Positions 36,643-50,147 are shown, counted from the stretch's first letter. The stretch is DNA of 64,000 bases from Avena insularis (GCA_023614405.1 CM042689.1:330808305-330872304), one strand, 5' to 3'. Numbers and translations are program-made. The notes: generated from the sequence alone by a model not told the origin.

Positions 36643-39341
36643 GCATCCCCAAGATTAACTCCTGCTCGTCCTCGAGTAGGTAAGTGATAAAAGAATAATT
36701 TTTAAGGTGAACATGCACCCTCATAATAAAGATCCAACCATTTACAAACATTTAAAGCTGGGATCAAAGAACTCTAAACATGTGCATGAAAGATGGAGTT
36801 CTAACAATAGGTCATAGTAATTATGCATGCAACATGGCAAGCTACAAACAAAGATCATGAATAATATGCATTAAAAAATGTTTGTTTGTTTCACATGCAG
36901 AAAACATAGCATAGTGGCAATCAGTTTGTCCCTCATAGAGTAGCAATATAATGCATAGGACACCTGCAAAGTTCACAAGGGTGACTAGAAACAAATAGCA
37001 CAAGAGCAAGTAATAACACAGTATGCATCAATTAGTAAGCTTTGGAACATTGCACTCAGAATGACAACTATGCTCTATTAATGGTGCCTAAAGGTAGAAG
37101 GTGGAGACTCAAATAATGGTGGAAGAAAGGCCTTTTTGTAAAGGAAGCAAGGATTACAAGTTTCAAAAAGAGCTTCCAAAAATTATGGTACTTATTAGCT
37201 TTCAGCCCTCATTGCCCCTATCATAAGCATCTTGAAGTGGTTAAGGTTAAAGTGGCAAAGCTGGAGTATATGCTTGACAAAGTATAAGTTGGCAATCTCA
37301 AGTACCTTGACTATGAGGGCTACACCTCATGGATACTCAACTTAGGGCCCAGGCAAGTTCTTGTCACTATAAGTATTTGCATATCATTGAGAACCGCCAA
37401 CAGGGTAGCCCTTGCACATGGTACAGGAGCTTTCCCATAACCAAAATGACAAGGCAAGCAGACAATGAGCATATCAGCAATCCTTTTATTTACCATATGC
37501 ATAGCTTTTTATTGAGGATGCTTCATAGATAGCTCACTATGGTGATGCTGCAAGTTTCCACCATGATTAAGCATGGCTTAGGCTAGCGGCCCAGGCGTTT
37601 CTCTAACACACAATACAAACTCCATGGACTTACAAGTTCCCACTTCATTTCACACCGGTAACATCTATAGACAAAAGAGCATGATATCAACGGAGTACAA
37701 AATGTACAAGTGCAATGTTGAAAACGTTCCCCGTGACAGCACAGTTCTGCTAATACCAACTTATAAGTGCAAGCATATACAACAAAGTTGCCTCAATGGT
37801 TCAAGTTTATTAGGGGCAAAGAATATAAAGTGTGTCATCAAGTTCGTGAGGGCTTTAATCACTAAGTTTTCTCATAACAAAATAGTTTTTAATCAGAAGA
37901 TAGTTGAAAACAAGAATATACTTGGAATGGTGTAACACACCATGCATAGGAGTTTATAGTGGACACTTTGGAATAACTTGGTTTCTTGGGAGTTGGAAGC
38001 ATGAGTTGAACTTACTCATACAAGTGGAGGCTAGCAAAAGACTGGGAGCAACCAACTAAGAGAGCAATAATGGCCATAATTATGCAATGCAACAAAGCAA
38101 ACTAATCAAAGCAAAGAGTGGTACTACAAGTCAGGGACTAAATGATCATATAGGCTAATGGTGACTTGTCATAGTCATAACATGGTGTGAGCATGTGTCA
38201 AGTCAGCCCAAGCAAAACATCAAAGGAGAATACCACAATACTATGCTTTTGCATGCTAAAACAACGCATAATTTCTTCAAGGCACACTAAGCAATCACAA
38301 TTGTTTGAAACAAGACATGCTACAGCAATAATCACTAAGCATAATGCAAAAACAACACCTTGCATGTCATGCTAAAGTCTTAGTCACAGTCAATGCAAGC
38401 TCCTCTTGCACTTCAAGCAAGAACTTACTACTCCTTTCCAAACACCAAGCAAACTTATTTGTAAAACAACACAGCGAGAGCGGGGGTCCAAACTACTAAA
38501 TCAAACTAAACAAACTAAGCAAAGCAAATGAAAACTAAGACGCTCCAAGAACAACACAACTGTGCATGAAACAATAAAAGTGAAGTGTGTAGACATACCT
38601 GAGCTTTTTATTGATGAAGAAGGGAATGCCTTGGGCATCCCCAAGCTTTGACGCTTGTACCTCTTGGATATTTCTTGGGGTGAAACCATGGTGGAATCAC
38701 CAAGCTTGAGCTTTTGTCCATTCTTCATCTCATTGCATCATTCTCTCTCTACACCTGAAATTTTTCCTTCAAACAAAACTTCACACAATTTTCATTAGCA
38801 ACATTAGCTTATTCAAAAGATATTAGACCGCGCGCAAAGCTTTGGAACAGCAATTATTTTTATTAAAAACACAAGATACTGTAGTAACTCCTTCAAAGAA
38901 ACTCAATTTACCTGAAGAGAGCTCAAAAAGGAATCAATAAGAAGCAAATGCAAATAATGGCAGAAATCTGTCAAAACAGACCAGCTGGTAGAAACGAATT
39001 TTTTCGAACATCTTCTGTTTCTCAAATCAAAAAGTGTTGAACTAACGAAAGTTAGACAACATAATGGGGGATTTATTCGTAAATTTTGAGCTCAATCCTA
39101 GTTACAGAGCCTCCTCACAAATTATTTTGGTGGAGGACATAAATCTGTTTCGAGACAGCAACTCCCCAAATCTTAGTTCCCTCTCATTAGAGGTTATTCT
39201 TGGCACAAAAAGCAAACAAAAAAGATAAGGAGAGGTCATTAAAGTAGTAATAACTTCCAAGACTCAAGGAAATTCTTGGGTTATCTCCCAACAAGTACTT
39301 TTCTTTAACGCCTTTAAGTTAGGCACAAGAAGCAAGAAGAA
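36643..39341 (-). other. Long noncoding interior of element D
   Basis: 2.7 kb of AT-rich DNA without an ORF over about 75 codons on either strand, between the polypurine tract and the single ORF. Its CAAGC/AACAAA-rich composition is uniform, so I see no separate insertion in it. Confidence 0.6.
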
Positions 39342-40163
39342 TCAAGTATTTTCAAATGAGGAAGCATTAACATTCATACTTGCAAAATCTTCAACTATGA
39401 AAGATATATCATCCAAATGGGTTTTGGAGGATCCTTTATCATCTCTCTTTGGTCTACTACCTTCATCAAAAAGATTTGCAGGGGCAATCTAATCAAAGTT
39501 ATTTTCAAAGGCTTCATGCATTCCAACAAGCTTATAGGGTATGGGTATATTGAATTCCTCTCTAGGCTTAGTTTTATCAGAAATACCCACAACATCTACA
39601 CTTGAACCTAGCATATTGAAATGTTCAAAAACCTTTTTGACCTCCCTAGCAACATCATGGAATTCTTTTGATAAAGTTTTAAGGATGAATTCCTTTTTTT
39701 CAACATTCTTCTCTTCTTTTAGTTTTAGGAATAAGAATTGTATGAAGGGGTTAAGGCTAACAAACCTAGCCTCCAACATATGAACTAAAGAAGCTGCAGC
39801 AATCTCATAATTAGAAGCAAGTTCAGCTATAGATTTATCCTCAATATCCTCATGCTTGCTAACATAGTTAAAGAATTCTTCAATATTATCTTTCCTAATT
39901 ATGGAGCCACTACCTATTGCAAGATCTTTCGAGCGAACTTGGGAAGCAACATGGTGAGCTAGAGCAAGGTGGCAACTAGAGCATGAACTATTTTTTGTGT
40001 GTTTTTGAATAAAGAAAGCAAACCAAACTAGACATTTTTTTTTGGGTTTTTTGAAAAGAGGCAAACAAAAACAAACAAAAGAAACTAAGCAAACTAAAAA
40101 CAAAGTAAAGAGAAAGGAAGTGAAGAACTCCCCTAGTGAAGACGTCCTTGGCCTCCCCGGCAA
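39342..40163 (-). pseudogene. Single ORF of element D, unknown function
   Basis: The minus frame runs from about 40163 to 39342 with one in-frame TAG at 39491-39489. It starts right behind the primer-binding site. The N-terminal part has a strongly hydrophobic run (FLFTLFLVCLVSFVCFCLPL), then KHTKNSSCSSCHLALAHH, and then a charged, helical region (LKLKEEKNVEKKEFILKTL; EFHDVAREVKKVFEHFN). Position suggests a degenerate gag or leader-encoded protein. I see no zinc knuckle or enzyme motif. The true start codon is uncertain, since the frame opens without a convincing ATG near the primer site. Confidence 0.6.
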
Positions 40164-40180
40164 CGGCGCCAGGAATTACT

Positions 40181-41703
40181 TGATGCTACACTCAACAGGG
40201 AGGAAGAGTGCTTCGTTCGAAACCCCAAGAGCAAGGTATGAAGAGCGCAACAACAAGATTTCCCTTAGTAGAAACCAAGGTTATCGAACCAGAAGGAGGA
40301 AGGAAACGTCACACAGGTGTTGGAAGCAACGTGGAGACCTGCACAACACAAACTCAAGATTCTGTCCCAACGAATCAGTGAGGTTGTCAAGCAAACCTGT
40401 TTGCTATAACAAAGGATTAAACGTATGGTGTGGAAGGTAATGGTTTGCAGCAAGTAAACAAGTAACAGTGGAAGATGTATCAATGGTAAAGATTGGACCG
40501 GGGTCCATAGTTCACTAGAGGTGCTCTCCTTAGATAAACAACATGGCATAAAGGGTAAACAAATTACAGCGGGGCAATTGACAGGAACTGATCAAGGCAT
40601 AACAATGCAATTACTAGCTAGAAAGATCCTATGAAGTTTATTGGGTAATACAACAATATACATAGACCGTAATCCAACTGCATCTATGACTAGAAGTCCA
40701 CCTTCAGGTTATCATCCGAACCCCCTCCAGTATTAAGTTGCAAGCAACAGACAACTGCTTTAAGCAAAGTGTGTAAGGTAAACAATCCACATGTTCCATG
40801 AACAAGGAACCATTGTTTTCTCCCTAGTAGCAACAGCACATCTACAACCGAAGAGATTTCTGTCACTTCCCTTAGAAACTAGAGGCATGAACCCACTATC
40901 GAGCATAAATACTCCCTCTTGGAGTCACTAGCAACTACTTGGCCAAGATAACCACTAGCAACAGAGAGCATGCAAGATCACAAACAACACAGACATGATA
41001 GAATCATAAAGATAGAACCATTAATAAAACCAACATAATAATCTCAATATCCATCGGATCCCCGCAAAAATCTATACGGAGCTCATAAGATCTATACATG
41101 AAATCACAAAGGGGGAGATACAACCATCTAGCTACTACATGGACCCATAGTCCAAGGTGGAACTACTCACGAATCATACCGGAGAGAAGGCCTCCGGGAT
41201 GATCTCCCCTCCGGCAGGGTGCCAGGAAGAACTTCAGATCCCCCCGATCTAGGGACGATGGTGGCGGCGGCTACAAACGGTTTCATGGATTTCTGATCGG
41301 GTACTGAAAGTTTTTGCATCGGGGGCTTCTTATAGGCGAAGGGGCGAGTCTGGGAGGCGACTAGGGTCGCCAAACCCTAGCCAGGCGCGGGTCCACCTGA
41401 CCCCATGCCTAGGGTGGGTCTGGCCCCCCTGGCCAGCCCCTCCGGCTCTCCTCTGGACTTCTTGTTCCCCAAGGAAAGTTATTGACTTTGGCGTTTATCC
41501 CGTCCAATTCCGAGAATATTTCTTTACTAACTTTTCTGAAACCAAAAATAGCAAAAAATAGGCATCTGGCACTGTTGCAACTTGTTAATAGGTTAGTACT
41601 AGAAAACATGTAAAAAGCACCTCAAAGTGTGGACAAGTAAAGCAAAGTAGATACAAAACAAACATGGAGCATCAAAAATTATAGATACTTTTCCAACGTA
41701 GCA
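40181..41703 (-). repeat. 5' LTR of element D
   Basis: 1523 bp, adjacent to the primer-binding site at 40171-40154. Its terminal TGATACG is altered to TGCTACG in this copy. Confidence 0.92.
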
Positions 41704-43852
41704 GCCGACTGCATCTGTCCCCCAGGTGGTGGCCGACTCTAAGGATGATGGCCCGAACTCCTCCAGAAGAGAAGCTCGGGCAGTCGCGACTCAGAACACA
41801 ACACGCAGACCTTCAGAGTCCACACCTGAACACGTAAGTACTTTCTACTTTACCCCTTGGGGGAGCCCCAAGCCTTTTTGGGTGACTTGTTGATCGTTTT
41901 GCTCTTGCGGGGTGGAGCCCCCGAGCCCTTTCTGATGATTTCTTGGTATTTTGCTTCCTTTTCTTCGGCAGCCCTTTGTGCATAGCACCAATCTCCTTAT
42001 CCAGCAGCACCTGGCGCTGGAGGCTAACCTGCAGCAGCTTCAAGGTACATAACTTTTTCACCTCGCTTTAGTTCATCTGTCCCAAGGATTTTGCTTGTAT
42101 TGATCAGGTGGTTCTTCATGTTGCAGATGAAAACAACACGGCTCTCTAAAGACTAGATGCTCTCGAGAAGAGCCTTGGTCGAACGAAGAAGAAGGTCGAG
42201 GATGTTGCGGAGGCCAAGGAGCGCTTGCAGAAGGAGGCTGCTGAACACGAGGAGCAGCTCATGGCTGCAGCGACTGCCCGCGAGAAGGAGATGGCCGACA
42301 AGCTCATGGCTACTGCCAAGGCTTTTTTTGGTGATCTTCCCTTGACTTGTTTGGATTCTTGTGTTTTTTCGACTGCGTCTTATCTTTTCTCACTCGAGTG
42401 CTTTTCTTCTTTGTTTTAGATGCTTCAGGCATCACGTTTGAACGTGGTGCGTTGGAGCATGGATATGCGTTGGTTGATGCTACCGTGGCGGTCGAAGATC
42501 GTTGTGCCGCTGCCGCTGGATCCTTGGTGAAGGCCAAAGAGGTGCTGACGTGCTTCTACAAGGAGGTCGTCCCCAAGGGCATTTCCCTTGAAGATGTTGA
42601 CGCCCTTGCGGATGCGCTGTCAAAGGAAGCTCCGGCAGCGTATCGGCGCCTCCATGGGACTGGCGATGGCCATGGCGTCTGGAGCCGAGCTGGATCTGCC
42701 ACACATCACGTCTCAGATGCTGACGACTGCAGATGGCTCAGAGGTAGCGTTTGCCCTTCTCGCTGTAAGCACTATGGGCCTAAGCTTATCGATCTCCTGG
42801 CTAAGTATGCGGCGAAGCACTAGCAGGAAGCTAAGAGCGGGCAGTCTGGCTCCGAGGCCACCCCGGATGCGGGTGCTTAGGCCCATGTGTTGTAGCTAGA
42901 GTAGCTTATTCTTTTGCTTCCTTTTGTAACATCATGCTGATGGACAAGATCGATTATGCCACGAGGTGGCCTTATTTATGTATATAAGTCTATCTTTTGA
43001 GATGCTGTCAGAAGTGTCTGTGATGTTTATACTTGCCCATTTGCCTTTAGGGTCCTTCGGGCGAGGTTCATGTTGTCACTTCGGATGCTCCGGAGCCGTG
43101 ACCATCCTTGGATGATGCGCCGTAGTTGGTTCTTCTACGTGATCGTGTCCGCAGCTTGGAAAAGGACATCCTTAGCATTCAAGGCCACGCAGATGTGTGG
43201 AAGTCGAAAGCTGAGCGGGCCACCGCCAGGGAGAAGTTCTTGATAGGGGAGTTGCGGCAAGTGGGCGAGCAACTGCAATGTGAGTCTTTGCGAACTACTG
43301 ATCTTTTGGGTGTAGTTATATATGCTTGCTCATTCCACGTGCTCTGCAGGTGTGAATCTCATTCCGATGGAAGAGAAGGAACGCGTCGCGATTCGAATGA
43401 ATTGTTTGACGCAGCAAGACCTGGAGGTTGGTGGTTTCTTCTGGATGGACCGTGATCGAGCCATTGTCCTTGTGACGGTGCAAGATCGTGTGAATCAGGT
43501 TTCTCGGGTGCTGAAGCAGGCGAGGACTTCTCTGGCGGACATTTGGTCCATCATGTTCCCCTTGGATGAGGCACCTTCCACCCTTTGGGGCCTTCTTGCG
43601 AAATTTCGGAATGTAGGCCACATAAAAGAATTGGTGCGGCGTCAGCTGATTTCTAGGGTGAAGGCTTCTTTGTCTCTCGTTCGGCTGCATCGACGTGATG
43701 TGAATCTCGCGGAGGTGGCGACTGGGCCACCCCTTCGACCAGATGGCACCCTATAGGACATGCGTCCGCATTATGCGGCTGTGGCGCGGCATGCTGAGGA
43801 GATCGTAGGTCTGTTCGAGCAGAAGGCGAATGTAATGCTCCAGAGTAGGTAG

Positions 43853-44175
43853 ATCCTGTAAAGAAAAACTTAATGCAAAATTTGTATTTATTCGAGTGGG
43901 CTCGTTCTGCCCTTTGTAAAGGTTATATGTATTAGCACGTTGTGCTTTGTTATGTGCATGTCTTTTTCGTTAGCCAGACGTGGTCAGCTACTCAGGTTGT
44001 ATGCATTGTTCTCATTCGACGAGGTCGTGAGGTGAGGCGTAGCCCCCGAGCATGTTTTAGCGATAAGTAATGCAGAGAAAAAGAAATTTCGGCCAAGGGA
44101 CTTAGCTTTTATTCATAGCGTAACGAGGAGGTACATTGTTCGGCTGAGTAGCCTTATTGAAAGTAAAGAGGTAGC
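43853..44175. other. Convergent 3' region between antisense ORF and pol of element A
   Basis: No gene. It contains one exact AGCCCCCGAG core (44041-44050), as does the same interval of element B (56841-56850). It probably holds overlapping 3' ends of the two opposing transcripts. Confidence 0.5.
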
Positions 44176-47100
44176 TAGGGGTAGAAGCGTCGTAGACGTG
44201 CAACGTTCCAGGGATTGGATTATTCGACTCCTGATGCGATGTCCATGAGGCGGTAGGCGCCACCTGGGATGACTTCTGTGACGATGTAGGGACCTTCCCA
44301 GGGTGACTCGAGCTTCTTTGGCCGCTCTTGCTTGAGTCACAGGACTAGGTATCCTTCGACGAAGGACCTTGGGCGTAGCCGGCGGCTGTGGTAGTTGTGG
44401 AGGCTCTGCTGGTAGACTGCTGAGCGAGCCGCAACAATGTCGCGTGCCTCGTCAAGTGTATCGACGACGTCTTCGAGTGTTGCCGATGATTCGGCCTCGC
44501 TTAGGCGACGACCTGTGGGGCCTTGTGGCGTACTTCGGCGGGTAGCACGGCTTCGGCTCCGTGCACCATGAAGAAGGGCGTGAAGCCGGTTGAGCTGTTC
44601 GGAGTTGTATGCAGGCTCCAGAGGACGGAGGGTAGCTCCTCTGCCCAGGCTCCCGCAAGCCTTTCGAGTGGGCATAGTAGGCCCTTTTTGATGTCGTTGC
44701 TTATGAGTCCGTTGGCCTTTTCGACCTTTCCATTGGTCTGCGGGTGCGCCACAGAGGTGTATGATTTTTTGATGCTAAGGCTTTCGCAGAAGTCTTGGAA
44801 TTGCTTCGTGATGAAGTTCGAGCCGTTGTCCATGATGATGCTGTGTGGCACACCGAACCTGTAGACAGTGGACTCGAAGAACTTGACGGAAGTTTTGCTG
44901 CTTTGGTTAGTGACGGGCATGGCCTTGATCCACTTGGTGAACTTGTCGACTGCGACCAGGAGGAAGACATGGCCTCCTTTTGAGGATTTGGGCAGTTTGC
45001 CGATCATGTCAAGGACCCATTGGGTGAAGGGCCAAGCCAATGGTATGGGCCTTAGCTCGGATCATGGTGCGTGCGGCTTGTCCGCGTACCTCTAACATGT
45101 GTTGCACCTTTTGACGATGTCATTAGCGTCGTTCATGGCTGCTGCCCAGTAGAATCCAGCTCATAGAGCTTTGGCGACTAGGGCGCGGCTGCCTGCATGA
45201 TGGGAACAAATGCCCTCGTGGATGTCTTGGAGGATGGTTTTGCCATCACCGATGGTGACGCACCTTTAGAGCACACCCGAAATGCTGCGCTTGTACATCT
45301 CGCCATTGTGGATGGTGAAGGCCTTAGACTAGCGAGATATGTGCCGAGCATTTGTCGGGTCATTGGGCAGTTCATTGTTTATCAGGTACCGAAGGTACGA
45401 CTGCGTCCATGTCTCTTTGACCGCCATGACATGCATCAGGCTGACCAGCTCGACCTCGGTGTCGAGCCTTTTGGGTCCCTCCTGTCCTTTGGGTGGCGCA
45501 TCCCCCGAGTGCTCTGCTTCTTCGGTTGAACCCTTTGGGAACCTTCTCTTGATAGAGGGTACACAGATTTGTTCGAGGAACACACCTGGTGGCACCCATG
45601 CGCAGGTGGAGCCGATGTCGGTGAGCCTATCAGCTTCTTCGTTGCTTTCCCTTCCAACGTGTTGAAGATCGCAGCCGTCGAAGTCCCCTTCGAGTGAGTT
45701 GTAGAGCGCGTGGTACACGATCATGTTGGCGTTGTGAGCATCACACTCGTTCATCGTCTGCTGGACGACAAGGTTCGAGTCACCGTAGATGACGAGGCAT
45801 GTTGCGCCGCAGATTTTGGCCATCTGCATGCCATGGATGAGGGCCTCGTATTCGGCCTCATTGTTGGAGGTGCGGAATTTCATCCGAAGGACGTATTTCA
45901 TCTTGTCGCCCTAGGGGGATGTCAGTATAACGCCAGCTCCTGCTCTAGCCTCGCGCTTGGAGCCGTCGAAGTGCATCGTCCACAATTGTGTCATGTCCGG
46001 AGTGTCCGGCAGCTGAAGTTCCATACAGTGGACGAGGAATTCAGGGAGGACCTGAAATTCGATGGCCTTGCGCCGCTCGTAGACTATGTCTAGAGGAGAC
46101 AGCTCGATGCCCCACAGGGCTACGCGTCCCGTGGCTTCAGGGTTGTTCAGGATGTTAGACAGTGGGGCCTTGTTGATGACCATGATCTGATGCTCCTGGA
46201 AGTAGTGGCTCAGCCGACAAGCCGTCATGAATATGCCGTAGGCGAGTTTCTGGTAGTGAGGGTACCTCTGCTTTGTTGGAGTCAGTACCTTGCTGAGTTA
46301 GTATATTGGGCGTTGGACCCCGTGGGTCTTGCCATCTTCGGGTCGTTCGACCATGAGTATGGTGTTTACCACCTGGTGCATAGTTGCGATGTATAGCAGC
46401 AAAGGCTCTTGCTCCTTTTGGCGTAACCAGGACAGGTGAGGTGGAGAGCAGCCGCTTGAGGTCCTCGAATGCGTCGTCTGCTTCGGGTGTCCACTCGAAC
46501 TTGTCCTCCTTGTGTAGCAGCTGGTAAAAAGGAAGGACCTTCTCGCCCATGCGGCTGATGAATCTGCTCAGCGCTGCGATTCGCCCAGCTAGCTGCTGGA
46601 CACCTTTGAGGTTCTTCGGCTTCTCCATGGCCAGTACGGCCCTGATTTTCTTCGGATTCGCCTCTATCCCCCGTTGGGAGATGAAGTACCCGAGTAGTTG
46701 GCCAGATGGGACGTCGAAGGCACACTTTTATGGGTTCAGTTTGATCTTGTAGTGATCGAGGTTATCAAACGTCTCGCGGAGATCGTCGATCAGCGTCTTG
46801 GCCTTCCTGGTCTTGATTACTATGTCGTCGACATAGACTTGAATGCTGCGACCGATCTGGTTTTTCAGCCACGCCTGCATGCACCTCTGGTATGTGGCGC
46901 CTGCGTTCTTCAGCCCGAAGGGCATGGTGTTGTAGCAGAACACTCCGAAGGGCGTGATGAACGCCGTTTTCTCCTAGTTTTCGACCTTCAGCCAAATCTG
47001 GTTGTACCCTGAGTAGGCGTCGAGGACGGAGAGTTTCTCGCATCCTACAGTCAAATTGATGATCTGATCGATTCACGGTAGAGGGAAGTGGTCCTTTGGA

Positions 47101-47628
47101 CAGTGCTTGTTGAGCGATGTGAAGTCCATGCACATCCGCAGAATGTCCGTGTCTTTCTTGGGGACCAACACGGTGTTGGCTAGCCACTCGCTCTCCTTGA
47201 TTTCCCAGATGAAGTTGGCATCGAGCAGTCTATTGACTTTGATTCCAACAGCTTCAACTCTTGGTTCAGAAAGGCGTCAGATCGACTGCTTGACCGGCTT
47301 CGCGTCAGGGAAAACATTGAGTGCGTGCTCGGAGAATTCCCTAGGAACTCCTGGCAGGTCCGCAGGACACCAGGCGAAGATTTCCCAACGCTCACGGAGG
47401 AATTTGATGAGCGCACTTTCCTAGGTGGGACTGAGGTCGTTGGTGATCAACGCCGTCCTGGAGGCGTCCATTGGGTGGACTTGCACCTTCTTTGTGTTGA
47501 CCGTGGAGTCGAACGACATATCGGGTGCGTTTTTTCTGGCGACTGGGGGTGCCCCGTTGTCTGTCACCTCTCTGAGCCTCGTGAGCTCCTCCTGCATGCC
47601 AAACGACTAGGAGATTCTATTGAAGTCT
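44176..47628 (-). pseudogene. pol of element A: RT, RNase H, aRNase H, integrase
   Basis: Minus-strand order: RT (MPFGLKNAGATYQRCM near 46920; catalytic YVDD 46835-46824), RNase H (46630-46150), archaeal-type RNase H (MHFDGSKREARAGAG near 46000; KFRTSNNEAEYEAL near 45890), and integrase (LDMIGKLPKSSKGGHV; MDNGSNF; NGKVEKANG giving D-D-E at 45010-44740). It ends RFYP-stop at 44178-44176. Premature stops are numerous, many at sites where relatives have CAG (e.g. in VEN*EKTAF near 46977 and CNTC*RYADKP near 45091) or CGA (LP*IDQ near 47070). Dead copy. Confidence 0.9.
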
Positions 47629-49619
47629 CTATCGCAATGGTCGAATCGGGTGAAGCTTCCCTGGACAGTGATAACGCCCCTGGGTCCTGGCATCTTTAGT
47701 AGCAGGTACGTGTAGTGTAGTACTGCCAGGAATCATGCGAATGCCACTCGCCCGAGGATGGTGTGGTACTGTGATGGACAGTCCACCACTTCGAACTCCA
47801 GCGGTTCGCACCTGAAGTTTTCGGGCTGGCCAAAGATGACGTCGAGCCATATCTTCCCTAGGGGATATATGCCTTTCCCTGGGACTAATGCCGTGGAACG
47901 TTGTGTCTGATTGCTCCAGGATGCACAGCGGGATCCGCATCACTGCGAGTATGCTGGCAAACATCAGACTGATGTTGCTGCCGCCATCCATGAAGACGCG
48001 GATCATCTCGAATCCCTCGATCTGCGCCTCAAGAACCAGGTTAGCATGACCTGGGCGAGGGATCTGGCGTGGGTGATCCAATCGGTCGAACATGATGCAG
48101 GACTCCGAGCCACTGAGGTACTCAGGGATGGCTAGTGGGGCGGTCATCGCCAGGCTGAGTTGGTGGGTGATCTTCTTCTGCACCCTGTTTGTTGGGCGTC
48201 CCTTCTGGATCATCAGGGCCCCCTTTGGTGGCGGGTATCCGCCCGCACCGTTGTTTGGTGCTGATGTGATTGCTGGATTCGACGGTCCAATAGGTGGTGG
48301 TGGAGGAGCTCTGTGGGTGATGTCACCTGGTACAGGTGCGGGCCCAAATCCAGGGTTCATGATCTGGCGTCGCATTTGGGTGAGACTCTCGCTGAGCTTC
48401 TGGAACTCGCGGCAGCCCTTGAGCATGTGGCTCGCTTTCTTCTTGCCATCCTGTTTGTCGATGTAGAAGTGGATGGTGCAAGGAACAGACAACTTGTCGT
48501 ATGCCGAGGGCTTGTCGTCACGGCTGCGACGTTGCCACGTGTGCGTGGGTCGCCCTCCGTCGCGGAAGTTGCCTCTGTGGTATCCGCTGCTGCGGTTGCC
48601 ATCATTGCGTCGGTCGGCATATCTAGCTGCGACCATGTCGAATCCGTCGCGGTCGTTGTAGACGCGTGATCTTCGTTTGCTGCGGCGTTCTCGCCTACGG
48701 CCGTAGTCATCCTCGTCATCCGAAGGCGTTCGGTGGACGGAATCCTCGCCATCCGCCCATCGGTTGGCGATATCCATTAGGTTGTCGAGCGTCTTGGGCT
48801 TGACGAACCCAAGTTCTTCCTTGAAGTCTGGGCGCTTGACACCATCCTTGAAGGCATCGATTGTCCTTTCTTCGGAGATATGCGCGGTGAAGTTCCTGAT
48901 GTGGGACCAACGTAGTATGTACGAGCGAATGGACTCACCGGTATGTTGGGTGCAGGCTCGCAGTTCCTCGATCGAGGCTGGCCTCTTGCTCGTGCCCTTG
49001 AAGTTGCGGATGAAGCCGTATGCCAGATCTTCCCAGCTTTGGATGGAGCCAGAGGACAGTCTGCTGATCCAGATCCTAGCTGCGCCTGTCAGCTGCAGCC
49101 GAAGGCATTGTAGGGCGGTGTTCTTGTTACCGCCATGCAGATTGACGGATGAGAGGTGGTCGCTGAGCCAGGCCTTTGGGTCCTGCGTACCGTCAAACTT
49201 CGGAGTGTCCGAAGGGAGCTTGAATTTTTTTGGCATCCACGTTCACCAAACGGATCTGCTGAAGCACCTGGCTCCGCACAGCTCTCCATCGTCGTCCTCG
49301 TCGGATTCGGTTGAACATGCGTGTTTAGCGCGTGCCTTGTCGATCTTGCGTTGGGTGATATCGTTTCGAGAATCGTAGTCGCTGCTGCGACGCCGTGGGC
49401 TCTTGCGACATCGAGGAAGATCGTGTTCATCCTCGTTGGATGAGGGTGTGGGGCTGTGGGTGAACTTGACCGCAACTTTTTTCCTTTAGCTCCGCAGGAG
49501 CCTTGTCGTTGAGCGCAACTCAGACGAGTCCGAGACCAGCTAGCCCAGACTTGTGCATGGCGCTCTTCGAATCACCCACCGGAGGTGGATGGGACGCGAG
49601 GTATGTAGTGTCCGCTATG
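47629..49619 (-). pseudogene. gag and protease of element A, cut off by element C
   Basis: A 535-codon frame (49236-47629) begins in gag (FDGTQDPKAWLSDHL; LQLTGAARIWISRL; KGTSKRPASIEELRAC), continues with an Arg/Asp/Gly-rich nucleic-acid-binding stretch, and reaches the protease motif FMDGGSNISLMF near 48000. Upstream gag sequence in another frame (49500-49240) runs to 49619, where LTR C starts, so the N-terminal gag is outside the window. Gag forms the particle; the protease cleaves the polyprotein. A frameshift near 47870 and a TAG at 47609-47607 separate it from RT. Confidence 0.88.
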
Positions 49620-50147
49620 TGTCGTGGTATTGCCGACGAGTACGCCATGGAGGGGTCCTCACAGTGCGTGTTTAGAGACGTGGGGGAAGGCAGACGGTTG
49701 ACGGGTACGAGGTAACACAGCTTACCCAGGTTCAGATCCCACGACGGTGGCGGAATCCTACTCCTGCTATAAATAACTATAAGGGCAATACGCCGAGTTA
49801 CAGGGATTGGTTCGCTGTGCGAGGTTGTATATGATCGTGCCCTAAAGGCTCCCATAGGCCTGACTTATATAGTTGCGAGGTCCTAGGGTTACAGGGAAAA
49901 GTCCTAGCCGGATAGGTTACAGAGTCCTACACCTTCTATTACTAGTCTTGCGTGTCTTGTACTCCAAGGGTCCGGGTACGTCGGTGACTCCAACCGTAGC
50001 CTTCCTTTATCCGGCATGGGCCTCCCTTCTGGATCCATCTAACTGGGCCGCCTAGCAGGCCATGGGACATGCTACCAACTGTGGGCCACCCGGGTTATCC
50101 GGATAGGAGACATGCTATGAGGATACCCATATAGCATATCCCCAACA
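49620..50147 (-). repeat. 3' LTR of Gypsy element C
   Basis: About 528 bp, TGTCGTGG...CCCCAACA on the plus strand. The left limit is set where similarity between A gag and B gag stops and a TG begins. The sense tract CTCCGGGGGCTAC abuts the other end (50160-50148). Confidence 0.75.

Larger units (their letters stand above)
35089..41703 (-). mobile_element. Athila-like, non-autonomous Gypsy element D
   Basis: LTRs 35089-36642 (1554 bp) and 40181-41703 (1523 bp) start TGATACGT and end TAGCATCA on the sense (minus) strand; the right copy has TGCTACG from one change. The duplication GCCGA is perfect at 35084-35088 and 41704-41708. The primer-binding site TGGCGCCGTTGCCGGGGA (minus, 40171-40154) is the tRNA-Asp type typical of Athila-like plant Gypsy elements. 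TCTTGGGGATGC abuts the 3' LTR as polypurine tract. The internal region is only 3.5 kb, with one ORF and no RT, RNase H or integrase. Confidence 0.93.
33578..43852 (+). pseudogene. Antisense ORF of Gypsy element A (putative gypsy-type domain), interrupted by element D
   Basis: It runs opposite to gag-pol. Blocks: a Lys/Thr/Ala-rich start (33578), then a conserved block with SPNSLLHIACFITLCECWLG (33860-33930) and LFRKLYSVKRQS. FLKRRVQPLQAR follows near 34290. Acidic and Pro-rich exons follow at 34596-34945 and 35027-35088, the latter continuing at 41709-41833 after element D. Later come 41972-42044, a coiled-coil-like Lys/Glu/Ala exon from 42127, and exons to about 43852 (RDRVRSLEKDILSIQGHADV; QDRVNQVSRVLKQAR). 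Good GT and AG signals bound several blocks. The conserved block matches the Pfam-type 'putative gypsy type transposon' family as I know it. Function is unknown. A deletion near 33666 and several stops break it. Confidence 0.75.

Noticed and set aside
43126..43756. Separate host gene with coiled-coil-like protein near 43 kb
   Set aside because: The same blocks occur in the same order in element B at 55.8-56.6 kb, so they are exons of the element's antisense ORF.
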